From Synechococcus sp. UW105 (GTDB lineage: Bacteria; Cyanobacteriota; Cyanobacteriia; PCC-6307; Cyanobiaceae), in the NCBI RefSeq assembly GCF_900473935.1, contig NZ_UCNN01000007.1:62001-126000 (forward strand): a stretch of DNA of 64,000 nucleotides. The letters are read 5' to 3'. Shown here one piece after another: positions 9,431-18,553 of this stretch. The stretch's first letter is position 1, and each line of letters begins with the position of its first letter. A model generated the notes under the pieces. That model ran no database searches. It saw only the letters and a program-made list of their open reading frames with translations, and was not told the origin of the DNA. A program made the position numbers and the translations under genes.

Positions 9431-10435
9431 CTAGGCAGCGATCTGTGGAAGTCCACGGATCAGCATGTCGAACACGGCATGAACCTGATCATCAAACACG
9501 ACAGAGACAGGCAGGCGACTGAGGATCAGAAGCAGGCAGATGCCAAATAAATAAAGGATGGACCAACGGAACAAGCCCTTCGCCCGTTCTGTGCTCTCCG
9601 GGGCTGCAGCCAAATTGTGCACCATCTGCAAGAGGCGGGCGTTGAAGGGGAGTAGTAACAGGCCATAGAGAAGACCACCCTCCGGCAGGGCCAGCACACC
9701 AAAGCCACTCAGCACAACCGTGGCCCAGCCGTAGCGACGAATGGCGCGAGCGGTCACAACCGGGCCCTTCACCACTGGAAGCATCGGGATGCCGACAGCT
9801 CGGTAGTCATCGCGGAGCAGTAGGGCTAGGGCCCAGAAATGGGCTGGGGTCCACACCATCACCAGGGCAAACAGCCACCAACCGCTAAGGCCCACATGCC
9901 CCGTGGCCGCAGCAGCGCCCACCAGAGGGGGGATCGCTCCAGCGACACCACCGATCACGATGTTCTGTGGTGTTCGCGGCTTGAGTATGGCCGTATAGAG
10001 CAGCACATAGCTGCACAGACCAAGCAACGACAATCCCGCCGCCAAGCAGTTCACGCCGCTCACCAAGAGGAGAGCGGCCGCCAGGGTGCAGGAGACGGCA
10101 CCAGCGAATGCAGTGCTAGGGGAGAGGCGACCGGAAGGAAGGGCACGGCCACTGGTGCGATGCATGCGGCCGTCCAGCTCCTGCTCCCAGAGGCAATTGA
10201 GCACTCCAGCAGCAGCAGCAGCCAAAGCGCCGCCGCCAAGAGTGCAGGCCAGTCGCGGTGACGACAAAGGCCACCCCTCGCTCAGGGCCATCCCACCGAG
10301 GGTCGTGGCCAGGAGAAGGGGGATCAAACGCGGCTTAGCCACCTCAAGCCAAGCCGGCAGCTTGACCCGTTTTCGAGAAGGCACCACCTGATCACGGGTG
10401 ATGACCTGAGGAGTTGTTGCAGTGGAGCTAGCCAT
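9431..10435 (-). CDS. ctaB: Protoheme IX farnesyltransferase (heme O synthase)
   Basis: CtaB attaches a farnesyl group to heme B to form heme O, the precursor of heme A for the aa3 oxidase encoded nearby. The 334-residue UbiA-type membrane protein has the allylic-diphosphate motif region [23 protein letters not shown] (given here with its key residues N, D, D, R and T) and about nine membrane helices. The start chosen is [11 protein letters not shown] at 10435; the open frame reaches 10528. It overlaps the end of ctaA by 8 bp, so ctaA-ctaB form an operon divergent from ctaCDE. Confidence 0.93.
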   Translation of the reverse strand: MASSTATTPQVITRDQVVPSRKRVKLPAWLEVAKPRLIPLLLATTLGGMALSEGWPLSSPRLACTLGGGALAAAAAGVLNCLWEQELDGRMHRTSGRALPSGRLSPSTAFAGAVSCTLAAALLLVSGVNCLAAGLSLLGLCSYVLLYTAILKPRTPQNIVIGGVAGAIPPLVGAAAATGHVGLSGWWLFALVMVWTPAHFWALALLLRDDYRAVGIPMLPVVKGPVVTARAIRRYGWATVVLSGFGVLALPEGGLLYGLLLLPFNARLLQMVHNLAAAPESTERAKGLFRWSILYLFGICLLLILSRLPVSVVFDDQVHAVFDMLIRGLPQIAA

Positions 10436-11366
10436 GACAAGGCTCCAGAGAGGAGGAATCGAGAAGTGCGGGATCGGTCTGCACCGATAGATGAGGACGC
10501 CTGCACGTGAGTGCTGCCAACAGCGCAACCAGGAGGCAAGCCACCAGTTGATGGGCCACGGTCAGCGATGGCTGAGCCAGTCCGAGTCGCAGAGTGAACA
10601 CACCGAGCGCGATTTGCAGGAACACCAGGGATGCCACGGCCAGCAGCAGGGGCCACTGCCGCCTGGCCCAGCCCCCGGCCACCAACGCAACGGCGACGAA
10701 CAGACAGACGCTGAGCGCTGCTGGTGTTGCCGCAGTGCGATGCCAGTGCAACCACTGACAAGAGTGGCCGGCATCAAGACATCGCTTGGCCGCCCAGGAG
10801 GTCGCCATCCGCCCTCCCAGCAGGCACTGAGCACTCACCGCAAGCAGGCTCAGCCCCCCAAGCAGTCGCCACCAAAGTGGAGAGGTCTGCGCTTGGGACG
10901 ACAGTTGCGGCGCCAGCAAGAGCTGACTGAGTCCGCTCATCAGCGCCACCAGCAGAAGGCCCAGCACCAAATGCGCAGTCACCACACCAGTAGGAAGGAG
11001 GTTCAGCACCGTGAGTGCACCGAGTCCACCCTGGACAAGCACCATCAGCACAAGAACGACACTGCAGGGCAGCAGCCACCTGGGCAGCTGACGCCGCCAC
11101 CACCAGGCCGCCCCCAGCTGAACCAAAAGGGCAATGCCGATCACAAAGGCGTCAAGCCGATGAAACCATTCCAGAAAAACCTGAACGTTCATCTGCCTGC
11201 CTGGCAACAAGGAGCCGTAGCAAAGAGGCCAGTCAGGACAGGCCAGACCAGCTTCCATCACTCTTGTGGCACCACCGATCACCACAAGGGCGACTAGGGC
11301 CACCACAAGATGACTGGCAAGGAGGGCAAGACGATGACGAATCGGCAACGAAGAGGAGCTAACCAA
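10428..11366 (-). CDS. ctaA: Heme A synthase (COX15/CtaA family)
   Basis: CtaA oxidises the methyl group of heme O to a formyl group, giving heme A. The protein has eight predicted membrane helices. It has the conserved [17 protein letters not shown] stretch in the first helix/loop, heme-ligand histidines in [25 protein letters not shown] and TVAHQLVA, and a Cys pair between helices. The frame is open to an ATG at 11468. I placed the start at TTG 11366, just before the first conserved segment and behind a G-rich Shine-Dalgarno-like run; this start is uncertain. Confidence 0.85.
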   Translation of the reverse strand: MVSSSSLPIRHRLALLASHLVVALVALVVIGGATRVMEAGLACPDWPLCYGSLLPGRQMNVQVFLEWFHRLDAFVIGIALLVQLGAAWWWRRQLPRWLLPCSVVLVLMVLVQGGLGALTVLNLLPTGVVTAHLVLGLLLVALMSGLSQLLLAPQLSSQAQTSPLWWRLLGGLSLLAVSAQCLLGGRMATSWAAKRCLDAGHSCQWLHWHRTAATPAALSVCLFVAVALVAGGWARRQWPLLLAVASLVFLQIALGVFTLRLGLAQPSLTVAHQLVACLLVALLAALTCRRPHLSVQTDPALLDSSSLEPCHG

Positions 11367-11650
11367 CGGAACGCCCCCCTCACAGGCAGCAACGGGAATA
11401 GACGGAACGTAGCGATCTGATCGACAACGGCACGGTCTATGGCCGTTCGCAACATCATTCGCCCACATTCACGCCACAAACGTCTCCTTCCGCTGACAGA
11501 TTCACGACAAAATGGCCACAATCGCAGCAACCAAAAGGATTTCGATGAGCAGCATCATCAAGATTCCAGGAATTTCCAAACGGCTTAACAATCAACGTGT
11601 GGTTGCCATCTGACGATGCCCATAGCCTGAAATGAACCACGGATCGTGCC
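11367..11650 (+). promoter_or_regulatory. Divergent promoter region between ctaAB and ctaCDE
   Basis: About 280 bp separate the two oppositely transcribed operons for heme A synthesis and for oxidase subunits. The region is more A/T-rich than the flanking genes. It must carry both promoters, and perhaps shared control sites, but I could not pick out a convincing -10/-35 pair. No convincing gene is present: one 22-codon frame starting near 11545 looks fortuitous. Confidence 0.5.
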
Positions 11651-12496
11651 GTGCCAATCCCCTCTTCAATTCTCACCCTTGTTCTGGGGATGATCCTGGT
11701 ACTGGGTGGACTCTGGATCGGTCAGAACGTCAACCTCCTGCCCGCCGATGCCAGTGCCAATGCACCCGTCTACGACGAACTCTTCCGAGTTCTCTTCAGC
11801 ATCGGCACCATCCTCTTCATTGGCATTGTTGGGCTGGTGATCTTCAGCCTGATTCGCTTCCGCCGCAGACCTAGCCAACGCGGCGATGGCCTTGCGATCG
11901 AAGGCAACCTACCGCTGGAAATCTTCTGGACAGCAGTTCCCGCAATCGTGGTGCTGTTCGTCGGGCTGTACAGCTACGACATCTATGACCGAATGGGCGG
12001 CATGACCCCGCTCAACCACGGCATGGATCACTCCGCTCCGATGCATGATCCGTCACCTCCCGACGAGAATGGAGAACGGGTTTGGGGAGGGATTGGCACC
12101 AGCTCCATCCAGGCGAAGGATGGTGGTGCCATTGCAGCCGTGCCCATTGAAGTCACCGCCATGCAATTCGCCTTTCTGTTCCGCTATCCACAGGGCGATT
12201 TCATCTCCGGAGAGCTGCATGTGCCAGCAGGAAAGCCCGTCAGCTTGCGCATGGAAGCGAAAGACGTGATCCATGCCTTCTGGGTGCCTGAATTCCGACT
12301 CAAACAAGACGTGATTCCTGGACAGCCGACCGTACTGAACTTCACCCCCACAAGGCCCGGCACCTATCCGATCGTCTGCGCAGAACTCTGTGGTCCTTAT
12401 CACGGTGGTATGCGCTCATCTGTCGTCGTTGATGACCCCGAAAGCTACGAAGCCTGGTTCAACGCCAACAACACTTTGGAGGTCGCCGACGCATGA
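11651..12496 (+). CDS. ctaC: Cytochrome c oxidase subunit II
   Basis: This subunit carries the CuA centre that accepts electrons from cytochrome c or c6. The 281-residue protein starts with GTG and has an N-terminal hydrophobic helix, a second membrane helix (about residues 50-72), and a periplasmic cupredoxin domain. The CuA ligands are visible in VIHAFWVPEF (His) and CAELCGPYHGGM (two Cys, His and Met). A His/Met/Asp-rich linker at about residues 115-135 is a lineage-type insertion. It overlaps ctaD by 4 bp (ATGA). Confidence 0.96.
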   Translation: MPIPSSILTLVLGMILVLGGLWIGQNVNLLPADASANAPVYDELFRVLFSIGTILFIGIVGLVIFSLIRFRRRPSQRGDGLAIEGNLPLEIFWTAVPAIVVLFVGLYSYDIYDRMGGMTPLNHGMDHSAPMHDPSPPDENGERVWGGIGTSSIQAKDGGAIAAVPIEVTAMQFAFLFRYPQGDFISGELHVPAGKPVSLRMEAKDVIHAFWVPEFRLKQDVIPGQPTVLNFTPTRPGTYPIVCAELCGPYHGGMRSSVVVDDPESYEAWFNANNTLEVADA

Positions 12497-14163
12497 CTGT
12501 CTCTCTCACACCGCAGGGTGAACAACACAGACCTTCACTGCAACCGACTGGGTGGCTGCGCTACTTCAGCTTCAGCGTCGACCATAAGGTGATCGGTCTG
12601 CAGTATCTCGTTTGCGGATTTCTCTTCTATCTGATCGGAGGTGCTCTCGCAGGAGCCATCCGCACCGAACTGGTCAGTCCGATGTCGGACTTCATGCCGA
12701 GAGATGTTTATAACCAAGTGCTCACCCTGCACGGAACGGTGATGATCTTTCTCTGGATCGTCCCCGTAGTGAATGGGGCCTTCGGCAATTACCTGATCCC
12801 GTTCTACGTAGGGGCCCGCGACATGGCCTTCCCGCGGTTGAATGCAGTTGCATTCTGGTTAATTCCGCCAGCGGGGCTGTTATTGATCAGCAGCTACTTC
12901 ATCACCGGTGCAGCCCAGTCTGGATGGACCGCCTATCCACCGCTCAGCACCACTACCGCAGCCAGCGGACAAGTGATCTGGATCTTGAGCGTGCTTCTTC
13001 TAGGCGGAAGTTCAATCTTCGGCGGCATCAATTTCATCGCAACGGTGCTCAAGCTGCGACGACCTGGATTGAAGCTGATGCAATTACCGATGTATTGCTG
13101 GGCCATGCTGGGCACAAGCATTCTCGTCGTGCTCTCGACCCCCGTCCTCGCAGGCACACTCATTCTTCTCAGCTTCGATATTGTTGCCCATACCGGATTC
13201 TTCAATCCAGGGCTTGGCGGAAATGTGGTGGTGTATCAACACCTTTTCTGGTTCTATTCACATCCAGCGGTTTACATCATGGTGCTACCAGCCTTCGGAC
13301 TGGTGAGTGAAATCCTGCCTGTTCATTGCCGTAAACCACTTTTCGGCTACGCAACAATGGTGTACTCAATCATGGCAATCGTTGTGTTGGGCCTAGTGGT
13401 GTGGGCCCATCACATGTTCACGAGCGGTACACCTCCATGGATGCGCCTGTTCTTCACCATCGCCACCGCCTTCATCGCCGTTCCCACAGGAATCAAGTTC
13501 TTCAACTGGCTAGCCACCCTGTGGGGAGGACGAATTGCCTTAAACAGCGCTGTTCTCTTTTCATGCGGGTTCATCATCAATTTTGTGCTCGGAGGCATCA
13601 CAGGAGTGGCCTTGGCTCAGGTGCCTTTCGATGTTCATGTGCATGACACCTACTTTGTCGTCGCCCATTTCCACTACATCGTCTATGGAGGCACGGTGTT
13701 TGTGATCTTCGCGTCGATCTATCACTGGTATCCGAAGGTCACCGGTCGCATGCTCAACGAAACGCTGGGTCGCCTTCACTTCCTGCTCACCTTCATCGGC
13801 TTCAACCTCTGTTTTGCCCCCCAGCACTGGCTGGGCCTCAACGGCATGCCAAGACGGGTGGCGGAATACGACCCACAGTTCGCTTTCATTAATCAGCTCA
13901 GCAGCGCTGGGGCACTGCTGATGGCCATCAGCACGCTTCCCTTCCTCTGGAACGTGGTCGACAGCGCTTTCCGAGGTGAAATCGCCGGCGACAATCCCTG
14001 GAACGCTCTGACGCCTGAATGGCTCACCAGTTCACCGCCACCGGTTGAGAACTGGGAAGGGGAAGCACCTCTTGTTCATGAGCCTTACGGCTACGGCGTG
14101 CCCATCGACCAAATCGACCTAGCGGCTGCCAGCGGCAGTGACCTCTGGAGCAGCGGCAAATGA
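12493..14163 (+). CDS. ctaD: Cytochrome c oxidase subunit I
   Basis: This is the catalytic subunit of the aa3-type terminal oxidase. The 556-residue, roughly 12-helix protein includes the low-spin heme A ligand in TLHGTVMIF, the CuB-Tyr motif in WFYSHPAVYIMVLPAFG, the paired His in WAHHMFTSG and the final heme ligands in VVAHFHYIVYGG. It is flanked by 4-bp overlaps with ctaC and ctaE, so the three subunits are translated from one transcript. In cyanobacteria this oxidase sits in thylakoid and/or cytoplasmic membranes. Confidence 0.98.
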   Translation: MTVSLTPQGEQHRPSLQPTGWLRYFSFSVDHKVIGLQYLVCGFLFYLIGGALAGAIRTELVSPMSDFMPRDVYNQVLTLHGTVMIFLWIVPVVNGAFGNYLIPFYVGARDMAFPRLNAVAFWLIPPAGLLLISSYFITGAAQSGWTAYPPLSTTTAASGQVIWILSVLLLGGSSIFGGINFIATVLKLRRPGLKLMQLPMYCWAMLGTSILVVLSTPVLAGTLILLSFDIVAHTGFFNPGLGGNVVVYQHLFWFYSHPAVYIMVLPAFGLVSEILPVHCRKPLFGYATMVYSIMAIVVLGLVVWAHHMFTSGTPPWMRLFFTIATAFIAVPTGIKFFNWLATLWGGRIALNSAVLFSCGFIINFVLGGITGVALAQVPFDVHVHDTYFVVAHFHYIVYGGTVFVIFASIYHWYPKVTGRMLNETLGRLHFLLTFIGFNLCFAPQHWLGLNGMPRRVAEYDPQFAFINQLSSAGALLMAISTLPFLWNVVDSAFRGEIAGDNPWNALTPEWLTSSPPPVENWEGEAPLVHEPYGYGVPIDQIDLAAASGSDLWSSGK

Positions 14164-14759
14164 CCAGCCTCAAGCCATCAAGTACCGACGTCGCCAGCAG
14201 CGCGACTGACCACGCCCATCAGGACCACCGCATGTTTGGTGTCGCGACCTTCTTGGTCGCTGACGCGATGACCTTTGCCGGTTTCTTTGCCGCTTACCTC
14301 ACCTTTCATGCTGTCAATCCGCTTCAGCCCGATGCCATCTATGAGCTTGAGCTGCCCCTACCGATCCTGAACACGGTGTTACTGCTGGTGAGCAGCGCCA
14401 CCTTCCACAAAGCCGGCCAAAACCTGCGCAAGGGTGCCAACCAGGTGTGCCGCCAGTGGCTGATGCTGACCGCAGTCCTCGGCCTGGCATTTCTAGTCAG
14501 CCAAATGGTCGAATACTTCACCCTGCCCTTCGGACTGACCGACAACCTCTTCGCCAGCACCTTCTATGCCCTAACTGGCTTCCACGGCCTCCACGTCACG
14601 CTTGGGGCCTTGATGATCCTGATCGTTTGGTGGCAATGCCGCACTCCAGCCGGCCGGGTGACCTCTGAAAATCAGTTCCCGCTCGAAGCCGTTGAGCTCT
14701 ACTGGCACTTCGTTGATGGGATCTGGGTTGTGCTCTTTCTGATTCTCTATCTGATCTGA
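14160..14759 (+). CDS. ctaE: Cytochrome c oxidase subunit III
   Basis: The 199-residue protein has about five membrane helices and the subunit III signatures FVSQMVEYF-like (seen as FLVSQMVEYFTLPFG), TGFHGLHVTLG and the C-terminal AVELYWHFVDGIWVVLFLILYL. It starts in a 4-bp overlap with ctaD. The length corresponds to the short, bacterial form lacking the first two helices of the mitochondrial protein. It is the last gene of the oxidase operon. Confidence 0.97.
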   Translation: MTSLKPSSTDVASSATDHAHQDHRMFGVATFLVADAMTFAGFFAAYLTFHAVNPLQPDAIYELELPLPILNTVLLLVSSATFHKAGQNLRKGANQVCRQWLMLTAVLGLAFLVSQMVEYFTLPFGLTDNLFASTFYALTGFHGLHVTLGALMILIVWWQCRTPAGRVTSENQFPLEAVELYWHFVDGIWVVLFLILYLI

Positions 14760-14889
14760 GCACAGCCCTGAGCAAGGCCCCTACAAGAAGCATCAAGCCT
14801 GCTGGGAGAAAGAGAAGGCCAAAAAGCGAGCATGATCCTTGCGGCAATTGCTCAGAATCGCCAGAATTCAATTAACTCTTCCTGATCAG

Positions 14890-15300
14890 ATGCTGGTCGG
14901 CCAGGAACTCCTCGACAAAGCTCGCGCCCTCAGCAATCGGCGTGAAGATGAAATCGCACGTGGATGCGGCTATGTGGGCCCCAGCGGACGGGTACTGAAG
15001 AAAAGCTTCTACAAGGCGCTGGTGGAAGCGAAGGGATACACGCTTCCATCCGCCAGTGGCAATGCTGGTGGTGGCACCAGAGGTCGGCAGGCAGAATTCC
15101 GCACCAGGGTGCATGGGAATGGCAATCTCTTAATCGGCCATGCCTACACAAGACGGCTTGGTCTTGAGCCCGGGCAGGAATTCCGAATCGAACTTCACAA
15201 GGACTCCGGCTCAATCTGGTTGCTTCCACTTGAGGAAGACGCAGCCATGAGCGGTGATGAGGCCCTATCTGCTCAGACAGGATCAGACGAAGCCACCTGA
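14890..15300 (+). CDS. cyAbrB-type transcriptional regulator
   Basis: The 136-residue protein has the cyanobacteria-specific AbrB arrangement: an N-terminal segment with LLDKARALSNRREDEIARGCGYVG and SFYKALVEAKGY (read here by its key residues), a Gly-rich basic linker, and a C-terminal swapped-hairpin-like part (RLGLEPGQEFRIELHKDSG). cyAbrB proteins bind DNA broadly and tune carbon/nitrogen metabolism genes. The start is taken at ATG 14890; the frame reaches 14839. It lies 130 bp behind ctaE on the same strand and is probably a separate transcription unit. Confidence 0.85.
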   Translation: MLVGQELLDKARALSNRREDEIARGCGYVGPSGRVLKKSFYKALVEAKGYTLPSASGNAGGGTRGRQAEFRTRVHGNGNLLIGHAYTRRLGLEPGQEFRIELHKDSGSIWLLPLEEDAAMSGDEALSAQTGSDEAT

Positions 15301-15335
15301 ATCACCCCCCCTTGACCTGCAGGATTGATTCAGCT

Positions 15336-15920
15336 TCAAGCCGTTGCCGGCGGATCCTGACCATCGTGAAGACTGGAACTGAAGGCGATCAAGTCGATCC
15401 CGCTGAACAGGAAGCTGATGCCCACAAGGGTCCCCAGCACCCAGAGAAGACCCCAGAACTTAAGGGTGACGATCAGCAGGCCAAGGATGAACGTGATCAC
15501 TCCATTCGCAATCGCCCAGCGAGCACCAGGTCGACTGCTGTTGATGAGGCCGCTGAAGAAAGCCACCACCCCCTCAACCAGAAAGACGATACCGATCGCC
15601 AAGGCGAAGACAGCGACCTGCTCGAGGCTGTCTTGACGCAGATCCTTGAGAATCGAACCACCGGCCACGATGAACAGGGTCGAAACAACCAGTCGCCAGA
15701 AGCAAACCCAGCGGCCCATCCGTCCAGCACGGACCAAGTTGCTGATCCAGCCCACCAAGCCGCCGATCAAGAACAAAACACCGACAACAGCCACTGTCCA
15801 GACAGAGGCCAAGACGGGAAACACAAGGGCAAGAATGCCAAGCACAATCAGCAAGACGCCTTCGGCGATGGCAAAGGCCTTGAAGCTGCCCAGAGAGTCA
15901 GGGCGCTCATCCACGGTCAT
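15336..15920 (-). CDS. HdeD family (DUF308) membrane protein
   Basis: The 194-residue protein has six predicted transmembrane helices arranged as three repeats of a two-helix unit, each ending in a motif like GLLIVLGILAL or GLVEGVVAFF. This is the DUF308/HdeD pattern. The family founder is linked to acid resistance in enterobacteria; the role in cyanobacteria is not established. The start is at MTVDERPDS (15920), in preference to the longer open frame. It is convergent with the cyAbrB gene. Confidence 0.85.
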   Translation of the reverse strand: MTVDERPDSLGSFKAFAIAEGVLLIVLGILALVFPVLASVWTVAVVGVLFLIGGLVGWISNLVRAGRMGRWVCFWRLVVSTLFIVAGGSILKDLRQDSLEQVAVFALAIGIVFLVEGVVAFFSGLINSSRPGARWAIANGVITFILGLLIVTLKFWGLLWVLGTLVGISFLFSGIDLIAFSSSLHDGQDPPATA

Positions 15921-16007
15921 TTTTGGTTCACAGTGAACAACTCCCGCAAGGTATTGACGACCTCCGGGCGCGGCCACTTTTCATCACCGTTTCGCCGGCG
16001 GCACCGC

Positions 16008-16673
16008 TCAGCTCCAGCCGTGGTCCGTCAGCCATGCAGGAGTGATCGTGGCGTCATTTGGGTTTTGATCCATGTCGCCACCTGAGACGGGCTGGGCCAG
16101 CAGCCTTTCGGTGTAGCGAGCGATCAGATCCGCCTCAAGATTCACCACAGCGCCAACGGCAAGGTGCTGCAGGGCCGTGGATGCCCAGGTGTGCGGAATC
16201 ACCGCGACCCAGAAACGACGTCCCGCCTCAGAGCAGCCCGCCACCGTGAGGCTGACCCCATCCACAGCGATGCTCCCTTTCTCACAGACATAACGGCCAT
16301 AAGTGGGCTCTCGCCACTGCAGCTCCAAGCGCCAGGACTGCGGCAACGCCTCCACCGCCATCACCTCTCCGGCCCCGTCGATATGACCGCTCACTAGATG
16401 GCCACCAAGTCGATCCGCCAGCCGCAAAGCGGGCTCGAGATTCACCGCGCCACGTTTCAGAGCCTTGCTTCCGAGTGTGGTGCGATGCAGTGTCTCCTCA
16501 CTCACATCAGCCAGGAAGCCATCACCGACGCATTCAGCCACGGTGAGGCAGACCCCGTCGACCGCGACGCTATCGCCAAGTTGAAGCGGCAGGAATGGGC
16601 CACATCCAGCCACCATCAGACGTTGACCACGTCGCTGCACGGATCCAACAGCCTGCACCAGCCCAGTGAACAT
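16008..16673 (-). CDS. ribE: Riboflavin synthase, alpha chain
   Basis: The enzyme dismutates two molecules of 6,7-dimethyl-8-ribityllumazine to riboflavin. The 221-residue protein begins with the family-defining MFTGLVQAVG and contains two lumazine-binding repeats. Each has a VDGVCLTV or VDGVSLTV strand, and the GHLVSGHIDG segment lies between them. The start at 16673 is firm because of the conserved N terminus, although the frame is open to 16784. The C-terminal tail beyond the second repeat is short. It is divergent from the DUF151 gene, with 56 bp between them. Confidence 0.96.
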   Translation of the reverse strand: MFTGLVQAVGSVQRRGQRLMVAGCGPFLPLQLGDSVAVDGVCLTVAECVGDGFLADVSEETLHRTTLGSKALKRGAVNLEPALRLADRLGGHLVSGHIDGAGEVMAVEALPQSWRLELQWREPTYGRYVCEKGSIAVDGVSLTVAGCSEAGRRFWVAVIPHTWASTALQHLAVGAVVNLEADLIARYTERLLAQPVSGGDMDQNPNDATITPAWLTDHGWS

Positions 16674-16729
16674 CGCTTCCCTCCCATGGCCGTTCCTCTC
16701 GCCATAATCGGATAAAGGGCAGAGAGGCC

Positions 16730-17377
16730 GTGGTTGAAATGCACGTTGCCGGGATTGCTCTCGATGCCGGCAGTCGAAGTCCAATTGTGCTCCTGCGCGA
16801 CCCTTCCGGGCGCCGTCAGGTGCCGATCTGGATCGATCAGCCCCAGGCCCACAACATCATGGCCGGCCTTCAGGGAGAAGAACCACCTCGACCCCTCAGC
16901 CACGATCTGATGGTGGCCCTGCTGGAGGCGGGCGAGTTGGAGCTGGAGCGTGTCATCATCCACGCCATTGAAGACAGCACGTTTCGGGCACTGCTCAAGC
17001 TCCAGCGCTGCGGCCATAACGGCGTGGACGCTGATCAACTGAAGGGTGACGACCAGAGCGAGGAGAAGGGGCAGGAGCAACCTCCAGAGACGCAGATGGC
17101 ACCGCCTGAGGCCGTCGCCGACAGCAGCGAAGACATCGAGATCGATGCACGCCCCAGTGATGCCATTGCCCTAGCGGTGCGGACTGGCACAGGCATCTGG
17201 ATGCTGGAGGAAGTCGTGGCTGAAGCCTCAATCCCCGTCGATGCCGAGGCCGACTCCGAAGAGCAGGACGAATTCCGACGTTTTCTGGATCAGGTCAGTC
17301 CTGCAGCCCTCGTCCGTCACCTCCAGTCTCGACAGCCTGATGATCCGAACGACGCGAGCGGCGAGAACGCGCCATGA
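16730..17377 (+). CDS. Bifunctional nuclease (DUF151) family protein
   Basis: The 215-residue protein has the DUF151 fold signature: EMHVAGIALDAGSRSPIVLL at the N terminus, VPIWIDQPQAHNI, and later IDARPSDAIALAVRTG. Plant and bacterial members degrade RNA and DNA. It is longer than the usual 150-170 residues because an acidic, Gln/Glu/Pro-rich insert (about residues 101-140) interrupts the domain, and a Glu-rich tail follows. The start is either the GTG at 16730 or the ATG three codons later. Confidence 0.83.
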   Translation: MVEMHVAGIALDAGSRSPIVLLRDPSGRRQVPIWIDQPQAHNIMAGLQGEEPPRPLSHDLMVALLEAGELELERVIIHAIEDSTFRALLKLQRCGHNGVDADQLKGDDQSEEKGQEQPPETQMAPPEAVADSSEDIEIDARPSDAIALAVRTGTGIWMLEEVVAEASIPVDAEADSEEQDEFRRFLDQVSPAALVRHLQSRQPDDPNDASGENAP

Positions 17378-17395
17378 GCGCAACATGACCACAGC

Positions 17396-18553
17396 ATGAA
17401 TGCAGCTCCCGCCGTCCGCACCCCAGCCCGTCGCCGCTTCGGTGATGGACCGGCTGTGAGTCTCTTCACCCTCGGCACGATGCGGGCACTCACCTCTCCT
17501 GCCCAGATGCAGGAGGTGCTGGAAGCGGCGGTCACAGCAGGGATCAACCATCTTGAAACCGCGCCCGCCTACGGCCCTGCAGAGGCGTTTCTGGGCCAGG
17601 CACTGCGGGACCTCAGCGATCGGGGCATCGCACCAAGTGGCGGCTGGGTGATCACCAGCAAGGTGCTTCCAGGAGTGACGTTGCAGGAGGGGCAGGCCCA
17701 GCTCCGGAACTGCCTCCAGCGTCTTGGAGTGCCGAGGCTCGACAACTGGGCCATCCACGGTCTGAATCTGAATGACCATCTCCACTGGGCCCTGAAAGGG
17801 GATGGACTGGCGCTGATGCGCTGGGCCCGCGAGGAAGGCCTAGTCGGTCAGGTGGGCTTCAGCAGTCATGGCACGACCGAAGTGATCGCTGACGCCATCG
17901 CCAGTGGCAGGTTCAAGTTCTGCAGCCTCCACCTCCACCTGCTGGATCCTGTTCATCTGCCCCTAGCCGCCTCCGCCCTCCAGGCGGACATGGGGGTCAT
18001 GGCAATCTCCCCCGCCGACAAGGGCGGGCGCCTCCAGGACCCCAGCCCGACCCTTGAGGCCGATTGCAGTCCCCATCACCCTCTCGAACTCGCCTACCGC
18101 TATCTGCTCAGCCGCGGTATCAGCACCCTCACCCTCGGCGCCAGCCGAGCCGAGGACCTGCATCTGGCCCACCAACTCGCCGAAGCGGAGCAACCCTTGA
18201 GCAACAGCGAACACCAGGCGCTCGATCAACTGCAGGCACGCCGCAGCGAGCGGCTGGGGCGCGATCAATGCGGGCAGTGCAGGGCCTGCCTGCCCTGCCC
18301 AAACCAAGTGCCGATTCCGGAATTGCTGCGCCTGCGAAACATGCGTCTTGGCCACGATCTGCGTGGTTACTGCGAAGAGCGCTACAACCTCATCGGACGC
18401 GCCGGCCACTGGTGGGAATCGCGCAACGCCAGTGCTTGTGAACGCTGCGGAGACTGCTTGCCTCGATGCCCGCACGACCTGCCCATTCCCGATCTCTTGG
18501 CAGAGACCCATGCCCTGCTGGCTGCAGCACCACGGCGGCGGCTATGGGGTTGA
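17396..18553 (+). CDS. Aldo/keto reductase with C-terminal 4Fe-4S domain
   Basis: Residues 10-280 form an aldo/keto reductase barrel (SLFTLGTMRALTS, HLETAPAYGPAE, DNWAIHGLN). After it comes a ferredoxin-like tail with two Cys clusters, CGQCRACLPCPN and CERCGDCLPRCPHDLPIP, which should hold one or two Fe-S clusters. This fusion is a known cyanobacterial and archaeal type whose physiological substrate is unclear. It follows the DUF151 gene by 18 bp and its end overlaps the convergent lipoprotein gene by 12 bp. Confidence 0.9.
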   Translation: MNAAPAVRTPARRRFGDGPAVSLFTLGTMRALTSPAQMQEVLEAAVTAGINHLETAPAYGPAEAFLGQALRDLSDRGIAPSGGWVITSKVLPGVTLQEGQAQLRNCLQRLGVPRLDNWAIHGLNLNDHLHWALKGDGLALMRWAREEGLVGQVGFSSHGTTEVIADAIASGRFKFCSLHLHLLDPVHLPLAASALQADMGVMAISPADKGGRLQDPSPTLEADCSPHHPLELAYRYLLSRGISTLTLGASRAEDLHLAHQLAEAEQPLSNSEHQALDQLQARRSERLGRDQCGQCRACLPCPNQVPIPELLRLRNMRLGHDLRGYCEERYNLIGRAGHWWESRNASACERCGDCLPRCPHDLPIPDLLAETHALLAAAPRRRLWG

